NCBI GenBank assembly: GCA_017305835.1
Contig: JAFKJY010000080.1
Coordinates: forward strand, 1-42,387
Direction of reading: 5' to 3'
Source: Hyphomicrobiales bacterium
GTDB lineage: Bacteria; Pseudomonadota; Alphaproteobacteria; Rhizobiales; Rhizobiaceae
DNA: 42,387 nucleotides
The stretch's first letter is position 1, and each line of letters starts with the position of its first letter. A program made the translations under genes and the position numbers. The notes beneath the pieces are model-generated. The model did no database searches. It was not told the origin of the DNA and saw only the letters and a list, made by a program, of their open reading frames with translations. This document shows positions 1 to 8,557 of the stretch, piece by piece.

Positions 1-687
1 CATCTCGGCGACATGGACTTCAAGGTGGCCGGCACCCATGACGGCGTCACCTCGCTGCAGATGGACATCAAGATCGCCGGCATCACCGAGGAGATCATGA
101 GGGTGGCGCTGGACCAGGCCAAGGGCGGCCGCGTCCACATCCTCGGCGAGATGGGCAAGGCCATCGCCGAGAGCCGCCACGAGCTCGGCGAGTTCGCGCC
201 GCGCATCGAGGTCATGAACATCCCGACCGACAAGATCCGCGACGTGATCGGCACCGGCGGCAAGGTGATCCGCGAGATCGTCGAGAAGACCGGCGCCAAG
301 ATCAACATCGAGGACGACGGCACGGTGAAGATCGCTTCGTCGAACGCCAAGGAGATCGAGGCGGCGAAGAAGTGGATCCACACCATCGTGGCCGAGCCGG
401 AAGTCGGCGAGATCTACGAGGGCACGGTCGTCAAGACCGCCGACTTCGGCGCCTTCGTCAACTTCTTCGGCCCCAAGGACGGCCTCGTCCACATCTCGCA
501 GCTCGCGCCGGAGCGCGTCCAGAAGACCACCGACGTCGTCAAGGAAGGCGACAAGGTGTGGGTCAAGCTGATGGGCTTCGACGAGCGCGGCAAGGTGCGG
601 CTGTCCATGAAGGTCGTCGACCAGGCGACCGGCAAGGAGATCGTCCGCGAGAAGCGCAGGGAAGACGCGGAAGAGGCCGAGGCCTGA
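1..687 (+). CDS. pnp: Polyribonucleotide nucleotidyltransferase (PNPase), 3' part
   Basis: This is the C-terminal part of PNPase, the phosphate-dependent 3'-5' exoribonuclease of RNA turnover. The reading frame is open from the first base of the window, so the start lies outside. Visible parts are the end of the second RNase PH domain ([10 protein letters not shown], then [11 protein letters not shown]), a KH domain (roughly nt 205-345, with [17 protein letters not shown] and its GxxG loop), and an S1 RNA-binding domain (nt 408-620, [17 protein letters not shown] through VRLSMK). The short acidic tail after S1 is typical of the family. A strong hairpin terminator follows 24 bp downstream, so pnp is the last gene of its transcript. 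Identification is certain; only the 5' boundary is missing. Confidence 0.97.
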   Translation, partial: HLGDMDFKVAGTHDGVTSLQMDIKIAGITEEIMRVALDQAKGGRVHILGEMGKAIAESRHELGEFAPRIEVMNIPTDKIRDVIGTGGKVIREIVEKTGAKINIEDDGTVKIASSNAKEIEAAKKWIHTIVAEPEVGEIYEGTVVKTADFGAFVNFFGPKDGLVHISQLAPERVQKTTDVVKEGDKVWVKLMGFDERGKVRLSMKVVDQATGKEIVREKRREDAEEAEA

Positions 688-710
688 TCCTCTCGGCATG
701 GGTTTGATGA

Positions 711-742
711 AGGGCGCGGCCGCAAGCCGCGCCCTTTTTCTT
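711..742 (+). terminator. Rho-independent terminator of pnp
   Basis: A perfect 9-bp stem, GGGCGCGGC (712-720) and GCCGCGCCC (726-734), encloses the loop CGCAA and is followed directly by TTTTT. It sits just after the pnp stop and before the stop of the convergent acetyltransferase gene. Confidence 0.9.
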
Positions 743-747
743 GGGCC

Positions 748-1215
748 CTAGCTCCGGCGTGGGTCCCAGCGATAGTAGACGATGGGATCGCCGCTTCGCG
801 GATGCAGGTCGTCGCGGAAGGCGACGAGCCCCGCCCTCTCGTAGAACGCGCGGGCTCTCGCATTCCCCGAGCGCGTGAAAAGCGTGAACCCTTGCGGCAT
901 CGCCGCCTTGGCATGATCGAGCAGCGCACGCCCAGCGCCGCCTCCGATCGCGTCGGGGGCGACGAAAATCTCGGCAAGCACGGCTTCGCCGGGCTTGATG
1001 GCAACGAAACCGACGATCCTGCCGGCCGCGACTGCGACCGTCGCGACCCATGCGGCCGCCAGTTCCGCGTCCACCCGCTGCCGCAGCGTCTCGCGGCTCG
1101 GCATCACGGGCGGGCCGACGCCCGGCAGGCTCGCGCTCGCATGCCAGATGTCGGCGATCGCGTCGCGGTCGCGCGCGTCGGCGGGGCGCAGGGTGAGGGC
1201 GGGGCTTGGGGTCAT
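748..1215 (-). CDS. GNAT family N-acetyltransferase
   Basis: The 155-residue protein has the full length of a single GNAT domain. It starts with the typical LRPADARDRDAIADI strand-helix. The acetyl-CoA binding motif A is around residues 85-105 (EIFVAPDAIGGGAGRALLDHA), where the usual Q/RxxGxG/A loop appears as AIGGGAG, and motif B follows as NARARAFYERAGLVAF. The substrate cannot be deduced. It converges on pnp and reads away from the rsmC-like gene, so it is probably a single-gene transcript. The ATG at 1213-1215 gives a domain of normal length with no upstream extension needed. Confidence 0.9.
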   Translation of the reverse strand: MTPSPALTLRPADARDRDAIADIWHASASLPGVGPPVMPSRETLRQRVDAELAAAWVATVAVAAGRIVGFVAIKPGEAVLAEIFVAPDAIGGGAGRALLDHAKAAMPQGFTLFTRSGNARARAFYERAGLVAFRDDLHPRSGDPIVYYRWDPRRS

Positions 1216-1338
1216 GGCGCGTCTCGGTTGGCAGGGGCCCCAGCGAAGTCGTCAAATCCGGCTTTGGCATGGCATGGACGCCTTGCGCGGTGGAGAAATG
1301 CGGCGCGATTGCTGCCGGGGCGATTCCGGTTTCCCGGA

Positions 1339-1421
1339 ATCGATAGAACCGCTCTATCTCTTTGTTTCAGCCGCATTTCCGGACGCAAAACCGCTTCGCA
1401 CTTTTGCTGGAAATGCTCTAT
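1339..1421. repeat. Rhizobial intergenic palindromic repeat, diverged copy of the 36.1-kb element
   Basis: Read on the minus strand, this segment matches the element at 36117-36224 over about 75 bp with few differences. Shared blocks include GAGCATTTCCAGCAAAAGTG, GCGGTTTTGCGTCCGGAAAT and AGATAGAGCGGTTCTA. The outer hairpin arm that closes the 36-kb copy is degraded here, and the terminal CTAG has become CATAG. It lies 10 bp before the rsmC-like start. Translating upstream of that start yields repeat-derived residues, which argues against any longer N-terminus for that gene. Confidence 0.85.
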
Positions 1422-1430
1422 GAGCCGGCC

Positions 1431-2468
1431 ATGGCCGACGACGCAATGAAGACGCTGCTCCACCCCTTCGAGACCGGCATGCTGGCGCCGCCGCAAAAGC
1501 CGGCGCGCGTGCTCTTCCTCGGTGCGCGGGCAGGGTTCCGCCTGCCGCCGGACTGGTCCGCGCCGGTCCATGCCGTGCAGGGGTTCCGGCCTGATTTTCT
1601 GGCGCTGCGGCAGGCGGGCGTGGAGGTGACGCCGCTGGCCGAGGGCGCGGGCCATGCGGCGGCACTGGTGCTCGCCGGGCGCCATCGCGCGGAGAACGAG
1701 CTGCGGATCGCCGAGGCGCTGCGGCGGGTGGCGTCGGGCGGCACGGTCGTCGTCGCCGGCGGCAAGACCGACGGCATCGCCAGCCTGCGCAGGCGGGTCG
1801 AGGCGATCCTGCCCGTGGCCGGCTCCGCCGCCAAGCATCACGGCCTCGTCTTCTGGCTGGAGCGGCCGGCCGATGCGGAGGCCGAAGCGGCCACCGCGAC
1901 GCTGACGCCGCGCCCGGCGCCGGTCGAGGGCCGCTACGTCACCGGCCCCGGCATGTTCTCGGCCGACGCGGTCGACCCCGCCTCGCGCCTGCTCGCCGAC
2001 AGCCTGCCGGACGACCTCGCCGGCCGGATCGCCGATTTCTGCGCCGGCTGGGGCTATCTCGCCGCAAGGCTGGCGGAGCGGCCGTCGATCCGCGCGATCG
2101 ACCTCTACGAGGCCGGCTACGAGGCGCTGGAGGCGGCGCGGGAAAATCTCGCTGATGCCGTCGCGGCGGGCCTGCCCGTCGGCTTCCACTGGCAGGACCT
2201 GGCGGCCGAGCCGGTGGCGGAGCGCTACGACGCGATCGTCATGAACCCGCCCTTCCACCAGGGCCGCGCCGCCGAGCCGGAGCTCGGCGCGCGCATGATC
2301 GCGGCGGCACGGACGGCACTGAAGCCGGGCGGCAGGCTGTTCGTCGTCGCCAACCGGCAGCTTCCCTACGAGCGGGCGCTGTCTCAGGGTTCCGGGGCGC
2401 AGGGCTTCAGGGCGCAGGGCGAGACCGTGCGCGACGCGCGCTACAAGGTGCTGTGGGCGGTGCGCTGA
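1431..2468 (+). CDS. rsmC: RsmC-like 16S rRNA (guanine-N2) methyltransferase
   Basis: This 345-residue protein resembles RsmC, the SAM-dependent enzyme that methylates a guanine N2 of 16S rRNA (G1207 in E. coli). It has the RsmC two-domain plan: a degenerate N-terminal methyltransferase-like half (FLGARAG near the start) and a catalytic C-terminal half. The latter has FCAGWGYLAARL as motif I, AIDLYEAGYEALEAA as the acidic loop, and the signature VMNPPFHQGR. The start at 1431 was chosen because the frame upstream runs into an intergenic repeat. The C-terminus is convergent with the EAL gene, 16 bp away. E. coli RsmC is of similar length. The methylated position is inferred from family only. 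Confidence 0.85.
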   Translation: MADDAMKTLLHPFETGMLAPPQKPARVLFLGARAGFRLPPDWSAPVHAVQGFRPDFLALRQAGVEVTPLAEGAGHAAALVLAGRHRAENELRIAEALRRVASGGTVVVAGGKTDGIASLRRRVEAILPVAGSAAKHHGLVFWLERPADAEAEAATATLTPRPAPVEGRYVTGPGMFSADAVDPASRLLADSLPDDLAGRIADFCAGWGYLAARLAERPSIRAIDLYEAGYEALEAARENLADAVAAGLPVGFHWQDLAAEPVAERYDAIVMNPPFHQGRAAEPELGARMIAAARTALKPGGRLFVVANRQLPYERALSQGSGAQGFRAQGETVRDARYKVLWAVR

Positions 2469-2484
2469 GCCGCAGCGCCGGCGT

Positions 2485-4023
2485 TCAGTTGAGGTTGGCG
2501 ACGCGGCGCTCGGGCAGGGCGGGCGCCGCCTGCTCGATCACCAGCGGCTTCGGCTTGCCGAAGAAGAAGCCCTGCACGACCTCGCAGCCGGCGGCGCGCA
2601 GCAGCGTCGCCTGCGTTTCGGTCTCGACGCCCTCGGCGATTGTGTGGACGCCGAGCGCCCGCGACAGGCCGACGATGGTCGACACCACCGCGCCGGAGCT
2701 CGAATCCTGCTCCATGCGGCTGACGAAGGAACGGTCGATCTTCAGCTTCTTGAACGAGAAGTCGATCAGATAGCTGAGGTTCGAGTAGCCGGTGCCGAAA
2801 TCGTCGACGGCGACCGACAGGCCCATCTCCGACAGCTCCTTGAGGATGGCGGCGGCGCGCTCGCGGTCCTGCATCATCGCTGTCTCGGTGACCTCGAGCT
2901 CGAGCCGGTGCGGCTCGATCGCGCTGTCGCGCATCACGTCGCGCACCAGCGACAGGAAATCCTTGGCCATGAACTGCACGGGCGAGATGTTGACGGCCAC
3001 GAAGCAGTCGGCCGGCAGCAGGCGGGCATCGCCGCAGGCGCGCCGCAGCACCCATTCGCCGATCGGCACGATCATGCCGGTCTCCTCGGCGATCGGGATG
3101 AACTCCATCGGCGGGATCATGCCGCGCTCGGGATGGCGCCAGCGGATCAGCGCCTCGTAGCCGACCACGCGGCCGGTGGAGAGGTCGTGCTGCGGCTGGT
3201 AGTGCAGCTCGAAATCGCCGCGCTTGTAGGCGACGTGCAGCTCGGATTCGATCCACTGCCGCTGGTCGGCGACCTGGCCCATATGCGGCTCGAACACCGC
3301 CCAGTTGCCGATGCCGGACGCACGCGCATGCTGCAGCGCGAGGTTGGAGCGGCGCAGGAGCAGGATCGGGTCCGTGCCGTCCATCGGCATCGCCACGATG
3401 CCGACCGACAGGTTGACCGACTGCAGGTGGGTCGAGAGCTGGTAGGGCTTCATCAGCGTCTCGATCAGCGTTTCCACCCGCCGGTCGATCGGCTCGCCGG
3501 CGGCGTCGTCCGCCAGCAGCACGGCGAACTCGCCGGCGCCGATGCGGCCGATGTCGAGGCCCTGGGGCAGGTTCGCCCGCAGCCGCTCCGAGATGCGCTT
3601 GATCAGCTCGTCGCCCTGGCTGTAGCCGATCGCGTCGTTGATCTGCTTGAAGCGGTCGATGTCGATGTCGATCAGGAACACCGGCTTGCCGCTGCGCGAG
3701 GTGGCGATCGCCGCCTCGGCCACCTTGCCGACCATGGCGGCGCGGCCGAGCAGCCCGGTCAGCTTGTCGACCTGCGTCTCGCGGAACACGTAGTTGGCGG
3801 ATTCGTCCACGCCGGCGAAGAAGGAGAGCGACGAGCCGGCGGCGGCGAGCGCGCACAGCGAGGCGATGATGGCGCCGACCGCCTCGGCCGGCAGGCCCGC
3901 GATCTGGTCGCCCATGCCGTAGCGCAGGCCCCACAGGCCCAGCACGAAGCTGCCGATGCCGGCCGCCGCGATGGTCAGCAGCCGGAAGGCCTGGCTGCGC
4001 ATGGGTGTCTTCGTGTCGTGCAT
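2485..4023 (-). CDS. Membrane-anchored EAL-domain c-di-GMP phosphodiesterase with degenerate GGDEF domain
   Basis: The 512-residue protein begins with two predicted membrane segments (about residues 11-33 and 48-70). A GGDEF-type domain follows (about 85-245) whose signature is GAGEF at 162-166 instead of GGDEF, so diguanylate cyclase activity is unlikely. The C-terminal EAL domain (about 255-500) keeps the key motifs YEALIRW (EAL at 290-292), DDFGTGYS, LKIDRSF and EGVET, so c-di-GMP hydrolysis is expected. The degenerate GGDEF may act as a GTP sensor or dimerisation module, as in other hybrid proteins; that is inference. It is convergent with rsmC. A second in-frame ATG seven codons downstream is possible. 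Confidence 0.9.
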   Translation of the reverse strand: MHDTKTPMRSQAFRLLTIAAAGIGSFVLGLWGLRYGMGDQIAGLPAEAVGAIIASLCALAAAGSSLSFFAGVDESANYVFRETQVDKLTGLLGRAAMVGKVAEAAIATSRSGKPVFLIDIDIDRFKQINDAIGYSQGDELIKRISERLRANLPQGLDIGRIGAGEFAVLLADDAAGEPIDRRVETLIETLMKPYQLSTHLQSVNLSVGIVAMPMDGTDPILLLRRSNLALQHARASGIGNWAVFEPHMGQVADQRQWIESELHVAYKRGDFELHYQPQHDLSTGRVVGYEALIRWRHPERGMIPPMEFIPIAEETGMIVPIGEWVLRRACGDARLLPADCFVAVNISPVQFMAKDFLSLVRDVMRDSAIEPHRLELEVTETAMMQDRERAAAILKELSEMGLSVAVDDFGTGYSNLSYLIDFSFKKLKIDRSFVSRMEQDSSSGAVVSTIVGLSRALGVHTIAEGVETETQATLLRAAGCEVVQGFFFGKPKPLVIEQAAPALPERRVANLN

Positions 4024-4133
4024 GCAAACCGCCTCTAGGAGACACCACCATAGGCGGTCTCCCCTTAAAAACAGTTTCCGTCCGATCGGCTAAATTTAAC
4101 GAACGCGCTTTCGAGGCGCGAATCGCCTGCGTT

Positions 4134-4952
4134 TCAGTCGTTTGCGGGCGCGTTTTCGAGCTTCTTCATCTCGTCCAGCGTCGGCATCGAGATGATGTGG
4201 TAGCCGGAATCGGCATAGTGCACCTCGCCCGTGACGCCCGATGCGAGGTCCGACAGGAGGTAGAGCGCCGAGCCGCTGACGTCCTCGATCGTCATGCTCT
4301 TGCGCAGCGGCGAGTTGCGCTGCTGGAACGAGTACATGTAGCGCGCGTCCGAGATGCCGGCGCCGGCGAGCGTGCGCACGGGCCCCGCCGACAGCGCGTT
4401 GACGCGGATGCCGCGCGGCCCGAAATCGTTGGCGAGGTAGCGCACGCTGGCCTCAAGCCCGGCCTTGGCCACGCCCATCACGTTGTAGTTGGGCATCACC
4501 CGCACCGAGCCGGCATAGGTCAGCGTCAGCATGGCCCCGCCGGCCGGCATCATCGCCGCGGCGCGCTTGGCGAGCTCCGTGAAGGAGAAGCAGGAGATCA
4601 CCATGGTGCGCACGAAGTTCTCGCGCGTGGTGTCGCTGTAGGCCCCCTGCAGCTCGTTCCTGTCGGAAAAGCCGACCGCGTGGACGATGAAGTCGAGCTG
4701 GCCCCATTCGCGCTTCAGCGTCTCGAACACGGCGTCGACGCTGGCCAGGTCCTCGACGTCGCAGGGCAACACCAGCCGCGAGCCGAGCTGGTCGGCGAGC
4801 GGCTTCACCCGCCGCCCGAACGCCTCGCCCTGGTAGGTGACGGCCACTTCCGCGCCGTTGTCGACGACCCGCCGGGCGATGCCCCAGGCGATCGAATGGT
4901 TGTTCGCGATGCCCAGGACGAGGCCGCGCTTGCCCTTCATCAGTCCGTCCAT
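4134..4952 (-). CDS. fabI: Enoyl-[acyl-carrier-protein] reductase, FabI type
   Basis: FabI catalyses the NADH-dependent last reduction of each fatty-acid elongation cycle. The 272-residue protein has the atypical SDR nucleotide site GKRGLVLGIANNHSIAWGIA, the catalytic Tyr-x6-Lys pair in YNVMGVAKAGLE, and the C-terminal motif GEVHYADSGYH. The start at 4952 was chosen because the conserved domain begins immediately after it; an alternative ATG lies at 4940. It follows fabB with a 10-bp gap and is the last gene of fabA-fabB-fabI. Rhizobia often carry two fabI copies and this operon-linked one is usually called fabI or fabI2, so the number is left off. Confidence 0.95.
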   Translation of the reverse strand: MDGLMKGKRGLVLGIANNHSIAWGIARRVVDNGAEVAVTYQGEAFGRRVKPLADQLGSRLVLPCDVEDLASVDAVFETLKREWGQLDFIVHAVGFSDRNELQGAYSDTTRENFVRTMVISCFSFTELAKRAAAMMPAGGAMLTLTYAGSVRVMPNYNVMGVAKAGLEASVRYLANDFGPRGIRVNALSAGPVRTLAGAGISDARYMYSFQQRNSPLRKSMTIEDVSGSALYLLSDLASGVTGEVHYADSGYHIISMPTLDEMKKLENAPAND

Positions 4953-4962
4953 GAGTGCGCCC

Positions 4963-6183
4963 TCAGCCGTTGTAGCGCTGCATGACCAGGGTGGCGTTGG
5001 TGCCGCCGAAGCCGAAGGAGTTGGACAGCACCGTGTCGATCCGCGCATCGTCGATGCGCTTGCGCACGATCGGCATGCCCTCGAACTCGGGGTCGAGCTC
5101 CTCGATATGGGCGCTCTCGCCGATGAAGCCGCCGCGCATCATCAGGATCGAGTAGATCGCCTCCTGCACGCCGGCGCCGCCGAGGCAGTGGCCGGTGAGC
5201 GACTTGGTCGAGCTGATGTGAGGCATCTTTTCGCCGAACACCTCGCGGATGGCGCCCATCTCCTTGGAATCGCCGACCGGCGTCGAGGTGCCGTGGGTGT
5301 TGATGTAGTCGACCGGCCCGTCGACCGTGGCGATCGCCTGCCGCATGCAGCGAATGGCGCCCTCGCCGGAGGGGGCCACCATGTCGTAGCCGTCCGACGT
5401 CGCGCCGTAGCCGACGACTTCGGCGTAGATCTTGGCGCCGCGCGCCTTGGCGTGCTCCAGCTCCTCCAGCACGACGACACCGGCGCCGCCGGCGATCACG
5501 AAGCCGTCGCGCTTCACATCGTAGGCGCGCGAGGCGACCGACGGCGTGTCGTTGAAGTTGGACGACATGGCGCCCATCGCGTCGAACAGGTCGGACATGG
5601 TCCAGTCGAGGTCCTCGTGGCCGCCCGCGAAGACGATGTCCTGCTTGCCCCACTGGATGAGCTCGGTGCCGTTGCCGATGCAGTGCGCCGAGGTCGAGCA
5701 GGCCGACGAGATCGAATAGTTGACGCCGTGGATCTTGAACCAGGTGGCGAGCGTCGCGGAAGCGGTCGAGGACATGGCCTTCGGCACCGCGAACGGCCCG
5801 ATGCGCTTCGGGCTGCCGTTCTTCAGCGTCGTCTCGGCCGCCTCGAAGATCGTCTTGGTGGAGGCGCCGCCAGAGCCCATGACGATGCCGGTGCGCTCGT
5901 TGGTGATGTCGCCTTCCTCGAGGCCGGAATCGGCGATCGCCTGCTGCATGGCGACGTGGTTCCATGCGCCGCCCTTGTGCAGGAAGCGCATGGCGCGCCG
6001 GTCGACCAGCTCGGTCGGATCGAGCGTCGGCCGGCCCCAGACGCGGCACTTGAAGCCGTGCTCGGCGAACTCGTCGGAGAAGGTGATCCCCGACTTCGCC
6101 TCGCGCAGCGAGGCCTGCACCTCGTCGGCATTGTTGCCGATGGAGGACACGATGCCGATGCCCGTCACAACAACTCTTCTCAT
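4963..6183 (-). CDS. fabB: Beta-ketoacyl-ACP synthase I
   Basis: FabB is the condensing enzyme that elongates the cis-3-decenoyl-ACP made by FabA, and so commits carbon to unsaturated fatty acids. The 406-residue protein shows the Cys-His-His active site: Cys in [13 protein letters not shown], His in [11 protein letters not shown], and His in [10 protein letters not shown]. The C-terminal [12 protein letters not shown] loop is also present. The start [13 protein letters not shown] at 6183 is preceded by AAGGGA as ribosome binding site. Linkage to fabA identifies it as FabB, not FabF. It lies 64 bp downstream of fabA and 10 bp upstream of fabI. Confidence 0.96.
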   Translation of the reverse strand: MRRVVVTGIGIVSSIGNNADEVQASLREAKSGITFSDEFAEHGFKCRVWGRPTLDPTELVDRRAMRFLHKGGAWNHVAMQQAIADSGLEEGDITNERTGIVMGSGGASTKTIFEAAETTLKNGSPKRIGPFAVPKAMSSTASATLATWFKIHGVNYSISSACSTSAHCIGNGTELIQWGKQDIVFAGGHEDLDWTMSDLFDAMGAMSSNFNDTPSVASRAYDVKRDGFVIAGGAGVVVLEELEHAKARGAKIYAEVVGYGATSDGYDMVAPSGEGAIRCMRQAIATVDGPVDYINTHGTSTPVGDSKEMGAIREVFGEKMPHISSTKSLTGHCLGGAGVQEAIYSILMMRGGFIGESAHIEELDPEFEGMPIVRKRIDDARIDTVLSNSFGFGGTNATLVMQRYNG

Positions 6184-6247
6184 CGGGGATCCCTTGTCTG
6201 GTTCTGGTGGCTGGCCCGCCGGCGGGCGGCTGGCGCGGGTACCCGGC

Positions 6248-6763
6248 TCAGGCTTCGCCCTGCTTGGCAAGGCCCACCTTCAGGTCGGTGGCCTTGTAGA
6301 TGGGATCGCCGTCGGCCTTCAGCCAGCCGTCGGCGATGCCGAGCACGAGGCGGCCGCGCATGACGCGCTTGAAGTCGACGCCGTATTCGACCTTTTTCAC
6401 CTTGGGCGTGACCATGCCCTTGAACTTCACCTCGCCGGTCGACAGCGCCATGCCCTTGCCGGGCTCGCCCAGCCAGCCGAGGAAGAAGCCGGTCATCTGC
6501 CACAGCGCGTCGAGGCCGAGGCATCCCGGCATCACCGGATTGCCGATGAAATGGCAGGGGAAGAACCACAGGTCCGGTTTGATGTCGAACTCGGCGCGCA
6601 CGAAGCCCTTGTCGAACTCGCCGCCCGTCTCGCTGATCTCGGTGATGCGGTCGAACATCAGCATCGGCGGGGCCGGAAGCTGGGCGTTGCCCGGGCCGAA
6701 GAGCTCGCCGCGGGCGCAGGCCAGCAGGTCCTCGTAGTCGAAGCTCGATTTCCGGTCCGCCAT
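6248..6763 (-). CDS. fabA: 3-hydroxydecanoyl-ACP dehydratase/isomerase
   Basis: FabA dehydrates 3-hydroxydecanoyl-ACP and isomerises trans-2- to cis-3-decenoyl-ACP, the branch point to anaerobic unsaturated fatty acids. The 171 residues match the family's usual length. The hot-dog active site is clear: His71 in [20 protein letters not shown], with Asp85 following. It is first in the fabA-fabB-fabI operon and diverges from irr across a 200-bp region, an arrangement well conserved in rhizobia. No confident minus-strand promoter could be picked. Confidence 0.97.
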   Translation of the reverse strand: MADRKSSFDYEDLLACARGELFGPGNAQLPAPPMLMFDRITEISETGGEFDKGFVRAEFDIKPDLWFFPCHFIGNPVMPGCLGLDALWQMTGFFLGWLGEPGKGMALSTGEVKFKGMVTPKVKKVEYGVDFKRVMRGRLVLGIADGWLKADGDPIYKATDLKVGLAKQGEA

Positions 6764-6897
6764 GTAGTTCCGCCCTCGTCGCCGCGTTTGTTTCCGGCCT
6801 CACTATCACATGCCGCGACGCGGTGGAAACAGGCAGCGGCGCGATCCAGCCTAAAGTCGGCCCCGCAGGCCCCGCTCGCGGCGGTCCGTCGCCGCTA

Positions 6898-6926
6898 TTG
6901 ATCGCCGCAATCGCGGCGAATATATA
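6898..6926 (+). promoter_or_regulatory. Putative irr promoter with palindrome in the spacer
   Basis: TTGATC (6898-6903) and TATATA (6921-6926) are separated by 17 bp and lie 38 bp before the irr ATG. The spacer holds a perfect inverted repeat, TCGCCGC (6902-6908) AATC GCGGCGA (6913-6919), overlapping the end of the -35 box. This placement would suit a repressor operator. The palindrome does not look like a published ICE/Irr or iron-box motif as I know them. Confidence 0.6.
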
Positions 6927-6963
6927 GGTTTTATGTCGAGGACGGACGCAGGATGGCGTCCGC

Positions 6964-7413
6964 ATGGTGGATTTGAGCGAAGTCGTGGACACGAGACCGG
7001 CGCCGGACAGAGGGATCGAGCAGCGCGTCCGGCATGCGGGACTGCGCCCGACGCGGCAGCGCATTGCGCTGGCCGAACTGCTTTTCGCCAAGGGCGACCG
7101 CCACATCTCGGCCGAGCAGCTTCACGAGGAGGCGCTGGGCGCCGGCGTCGCCGTGTCGCTGGCGACCGTCTACAACGCGCTGCACCAGTTCACCGACGCC
7201 GGCCTGCTCCGGATCGTCGCCGTCGAGGGCGTGCGCACCTATTTCGACACCAACACCTCCGACCACCACCATTTCTACATCGAGGAAGAGAACCGGGTCG
7301 TCGACATCTCCGGCGGGCCGGTCTCGGTGATCAACCTGCCCGAGCCGCCGGAGGGCATGGAGATCGCCAACGTCGACATCATCGTGCGCCTGCGCCGCAA
7401 GCGCGGCGCCTGA
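6964..7413 (+). CDS. irr: Iron response regulator Irr, Fur family
   Basis: Irr is the Fur-superfamily regulator that senses haem status in rhizobia and Brucella and controls haem synthesis and iron uptake genes under iron limitation. The 149 residues contain the Fur winged helix (LRPTRQRIALAELLF through VSLATVYNALHQFTDAGLL) and the HHH cluster at 101-103 (SDHHHFY) linked to haem binding. The N-terminal Cys-Pro haem regulatory motif of Bradyrhizobium Irr is absent, as in most Rhizobiaceae and Brucella. Divergence from fabA supports the orthology. The DUF4260 gene begins 14 bp after its stop and is probably cotranscribed. Confidence 0.93.
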   Translation: MVDLSEVVDTRPAPDRGIEQRVRHAGLRPTRQRIALAELLFAKGDRHISAEQLHEEALGAGVAVSLATVYNALHQFTDAGLLRIVAVEGVRTYFDTNTSDHHHFYIEEENRVVDISGGPVSVINLPEPPEGMEIANVDIIVRLRRKRGA

Positions 7414-7427
7414 GCGCGCGGGCGGCA

Positions 7428-7796
7428 GTGCGCCCGGTCGACATCCTCGTCAGGCTGGAGTGGGCAGCCGTCTTCCTTGCCGCGGTCGTGCTCTACTGGT
7501 GGCTCGGCGCGTCCTGGTGGCTGTTCGCGCTGCTGATCCTCGCGCCCGACCTCTCGATGGCCGGCTATCTCGCCGGCCCGCGCGCCGGCGCTATCGCCTA
7601 CAACGTCTTCCACGCATTGATCGGGCCGCTGGCGCTCGCCGCCGCCGGGCTGGCGTTCGGGCTGGCCTGGGCCTTTTCCTTCGCCACGATATGGCTCGCC
7701 CACATCGCGCTCGACCGCACGCTGGGCTACGGGCTCAAGTTCGCGACCGGATTCACGGACACGCATATGGGGCCGATCGGCGCTGCGCGCCGCTGA
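7428..7796 (+). CDS. DUF4260 family small integral membrane protein
   Basis: The 122-residue protein is highly hydrophobic, with about three to four membrane segments. It shows the DUF4260 pattern: LVRLEWAAVFLAAVVLYW, APDLSMAGYLAGPRAGAIAYN, and a C-terminal ALDRTLGYGLKFATGFTDTH. The GTG at 7428 is the best start, because it is the first in-frame start after the irr stop and gives a normal family length; reading further upstream would overlap irr out of frame. No function is established for the family. It converges on the SH3 protein gene. Confidence 0.85.
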   Translation: MRPVDILVRLEWAAVFLAAVVLYWWLGASWWLFALLILAPDLSMAGYLAGPRAGAIAYNVFHALIGPLALAAAGLAFGLAWAFSFATIWLAHIALDRTLGYGLKFATGFTDTHMGPIGAARR

Positions 7797-7821
7797 GCGC
7801 CGGCGCGGAGCCGGCCGCGCC

Positions 7822-8373
7822 TCAGTCGGCGATGGTCTCGCCGGGATAGGCGCCCCACACCTGCGACTGCTCGACCCAGCCGCGCCGGCCGTCGACGTCC
7901 ATCTGGCACCAGTTGCCGTTGCAGGCCCTGAGCGTGACGATGACGCCCGGCTCCAGGTTGGCGACCACACGGGCTGCCGCGTCGGGATCGGCGCGCATGG
8001 CGATCAGCGCGTCCTTGCCGCGCTGCCAGGGCGAGACGATCGCGGTGCGTTTGCCCGACAGCAGCGACTGGTTGATCCAGCCCTCCGTGCCCTCTGCGTC
8101 GCGCACGCGGCGCCAGTTGTCGTATTCCTGCACGATCTCCATCGGCAGACCCGACTTCAGGTACATCCACTCGACCGGATAGGTGGTGCCCGGGCCGATC
8201 CGCAGGTTCACCTTGGCCGATTTCAGGCTGACGAATCGCGGCAGAGGCAGGCCGCTGGGGCCGAGCGAGAGGCCCTGCGCCGCACCCGCCTGCGCGCCGG
8301 CGAGCGTCGGCGCGAGCGGAAGCGCCAGCGCGGCGCTGAGGAGAAGTCTGGCGACACGGGAAAAGTCGAGCAT
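7822..8373 (-). CDS. Exported SH3 domain protein
   Basis: The 183-residue protein starts with a signal peptide (LLLSAALALPLAPTLAGAQA, cleavage probably after AGA). Two bacterial SH3-like segments follow. The first, about residues 48-107, is VNLRIGPGTTYPVEWMYLKS to GTEGWINQSLLSG; the second, about 125-175, includes VIVTLRACNGNWCQMDVDG and RRGWVEQSQVWG. A Cys pair in CNGNWC is conserved in related rhizobial proteins. A periplasmic role, perhaps in binding peptidoglycan or protein, is inferred from the domain. It diverges from the hydroxyacid dehydrogenase gene. Homologues are sometimes misnamed as aspartyl-tRNA synthetase. Confidence 0.85.
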   Translation of the reverse strand: MLDFSRVARLLLSAALALPLAPTLAGAQAGAAQGLSLGPSGLPLPRFVSLKSAKVNLRIGPGTTYPVEWMYLKSGLPMEIVQEYDNWRRVRDAEGTEGWINQSLLSGKRTAIVSPWQRGKDALIAMRADPDAAARVVANLEPGVIVTLRACNGNWCQMDVDGRRGWVEQSQVWGAYPGETIAD

Positions 8374-8557
8374 TTCCGAACCTGTTGAAGGGCCGGCCGC
8401 AGGCCCCGCATTCCCGGCCTTTTTCTTTGTTTTCGGCCGGGGCTCTTGATAGAGAGGGTGACCGGCGCTCCTGCGGAGTGTCGCCTGTCTTGGTTAAGGA
8501 GGTCTCAACGGGGACCTGCAAACCATAAATATCGACTGGTGCTAGCCCGAGGAAGCG

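Noticed and set aside
6898..6926. Calling the irr promoter palindrome an Irr/ICE or RirA iron box
   Set aside because: The sequence is GC-rich and does not match those AT-rich motifs as I know them.
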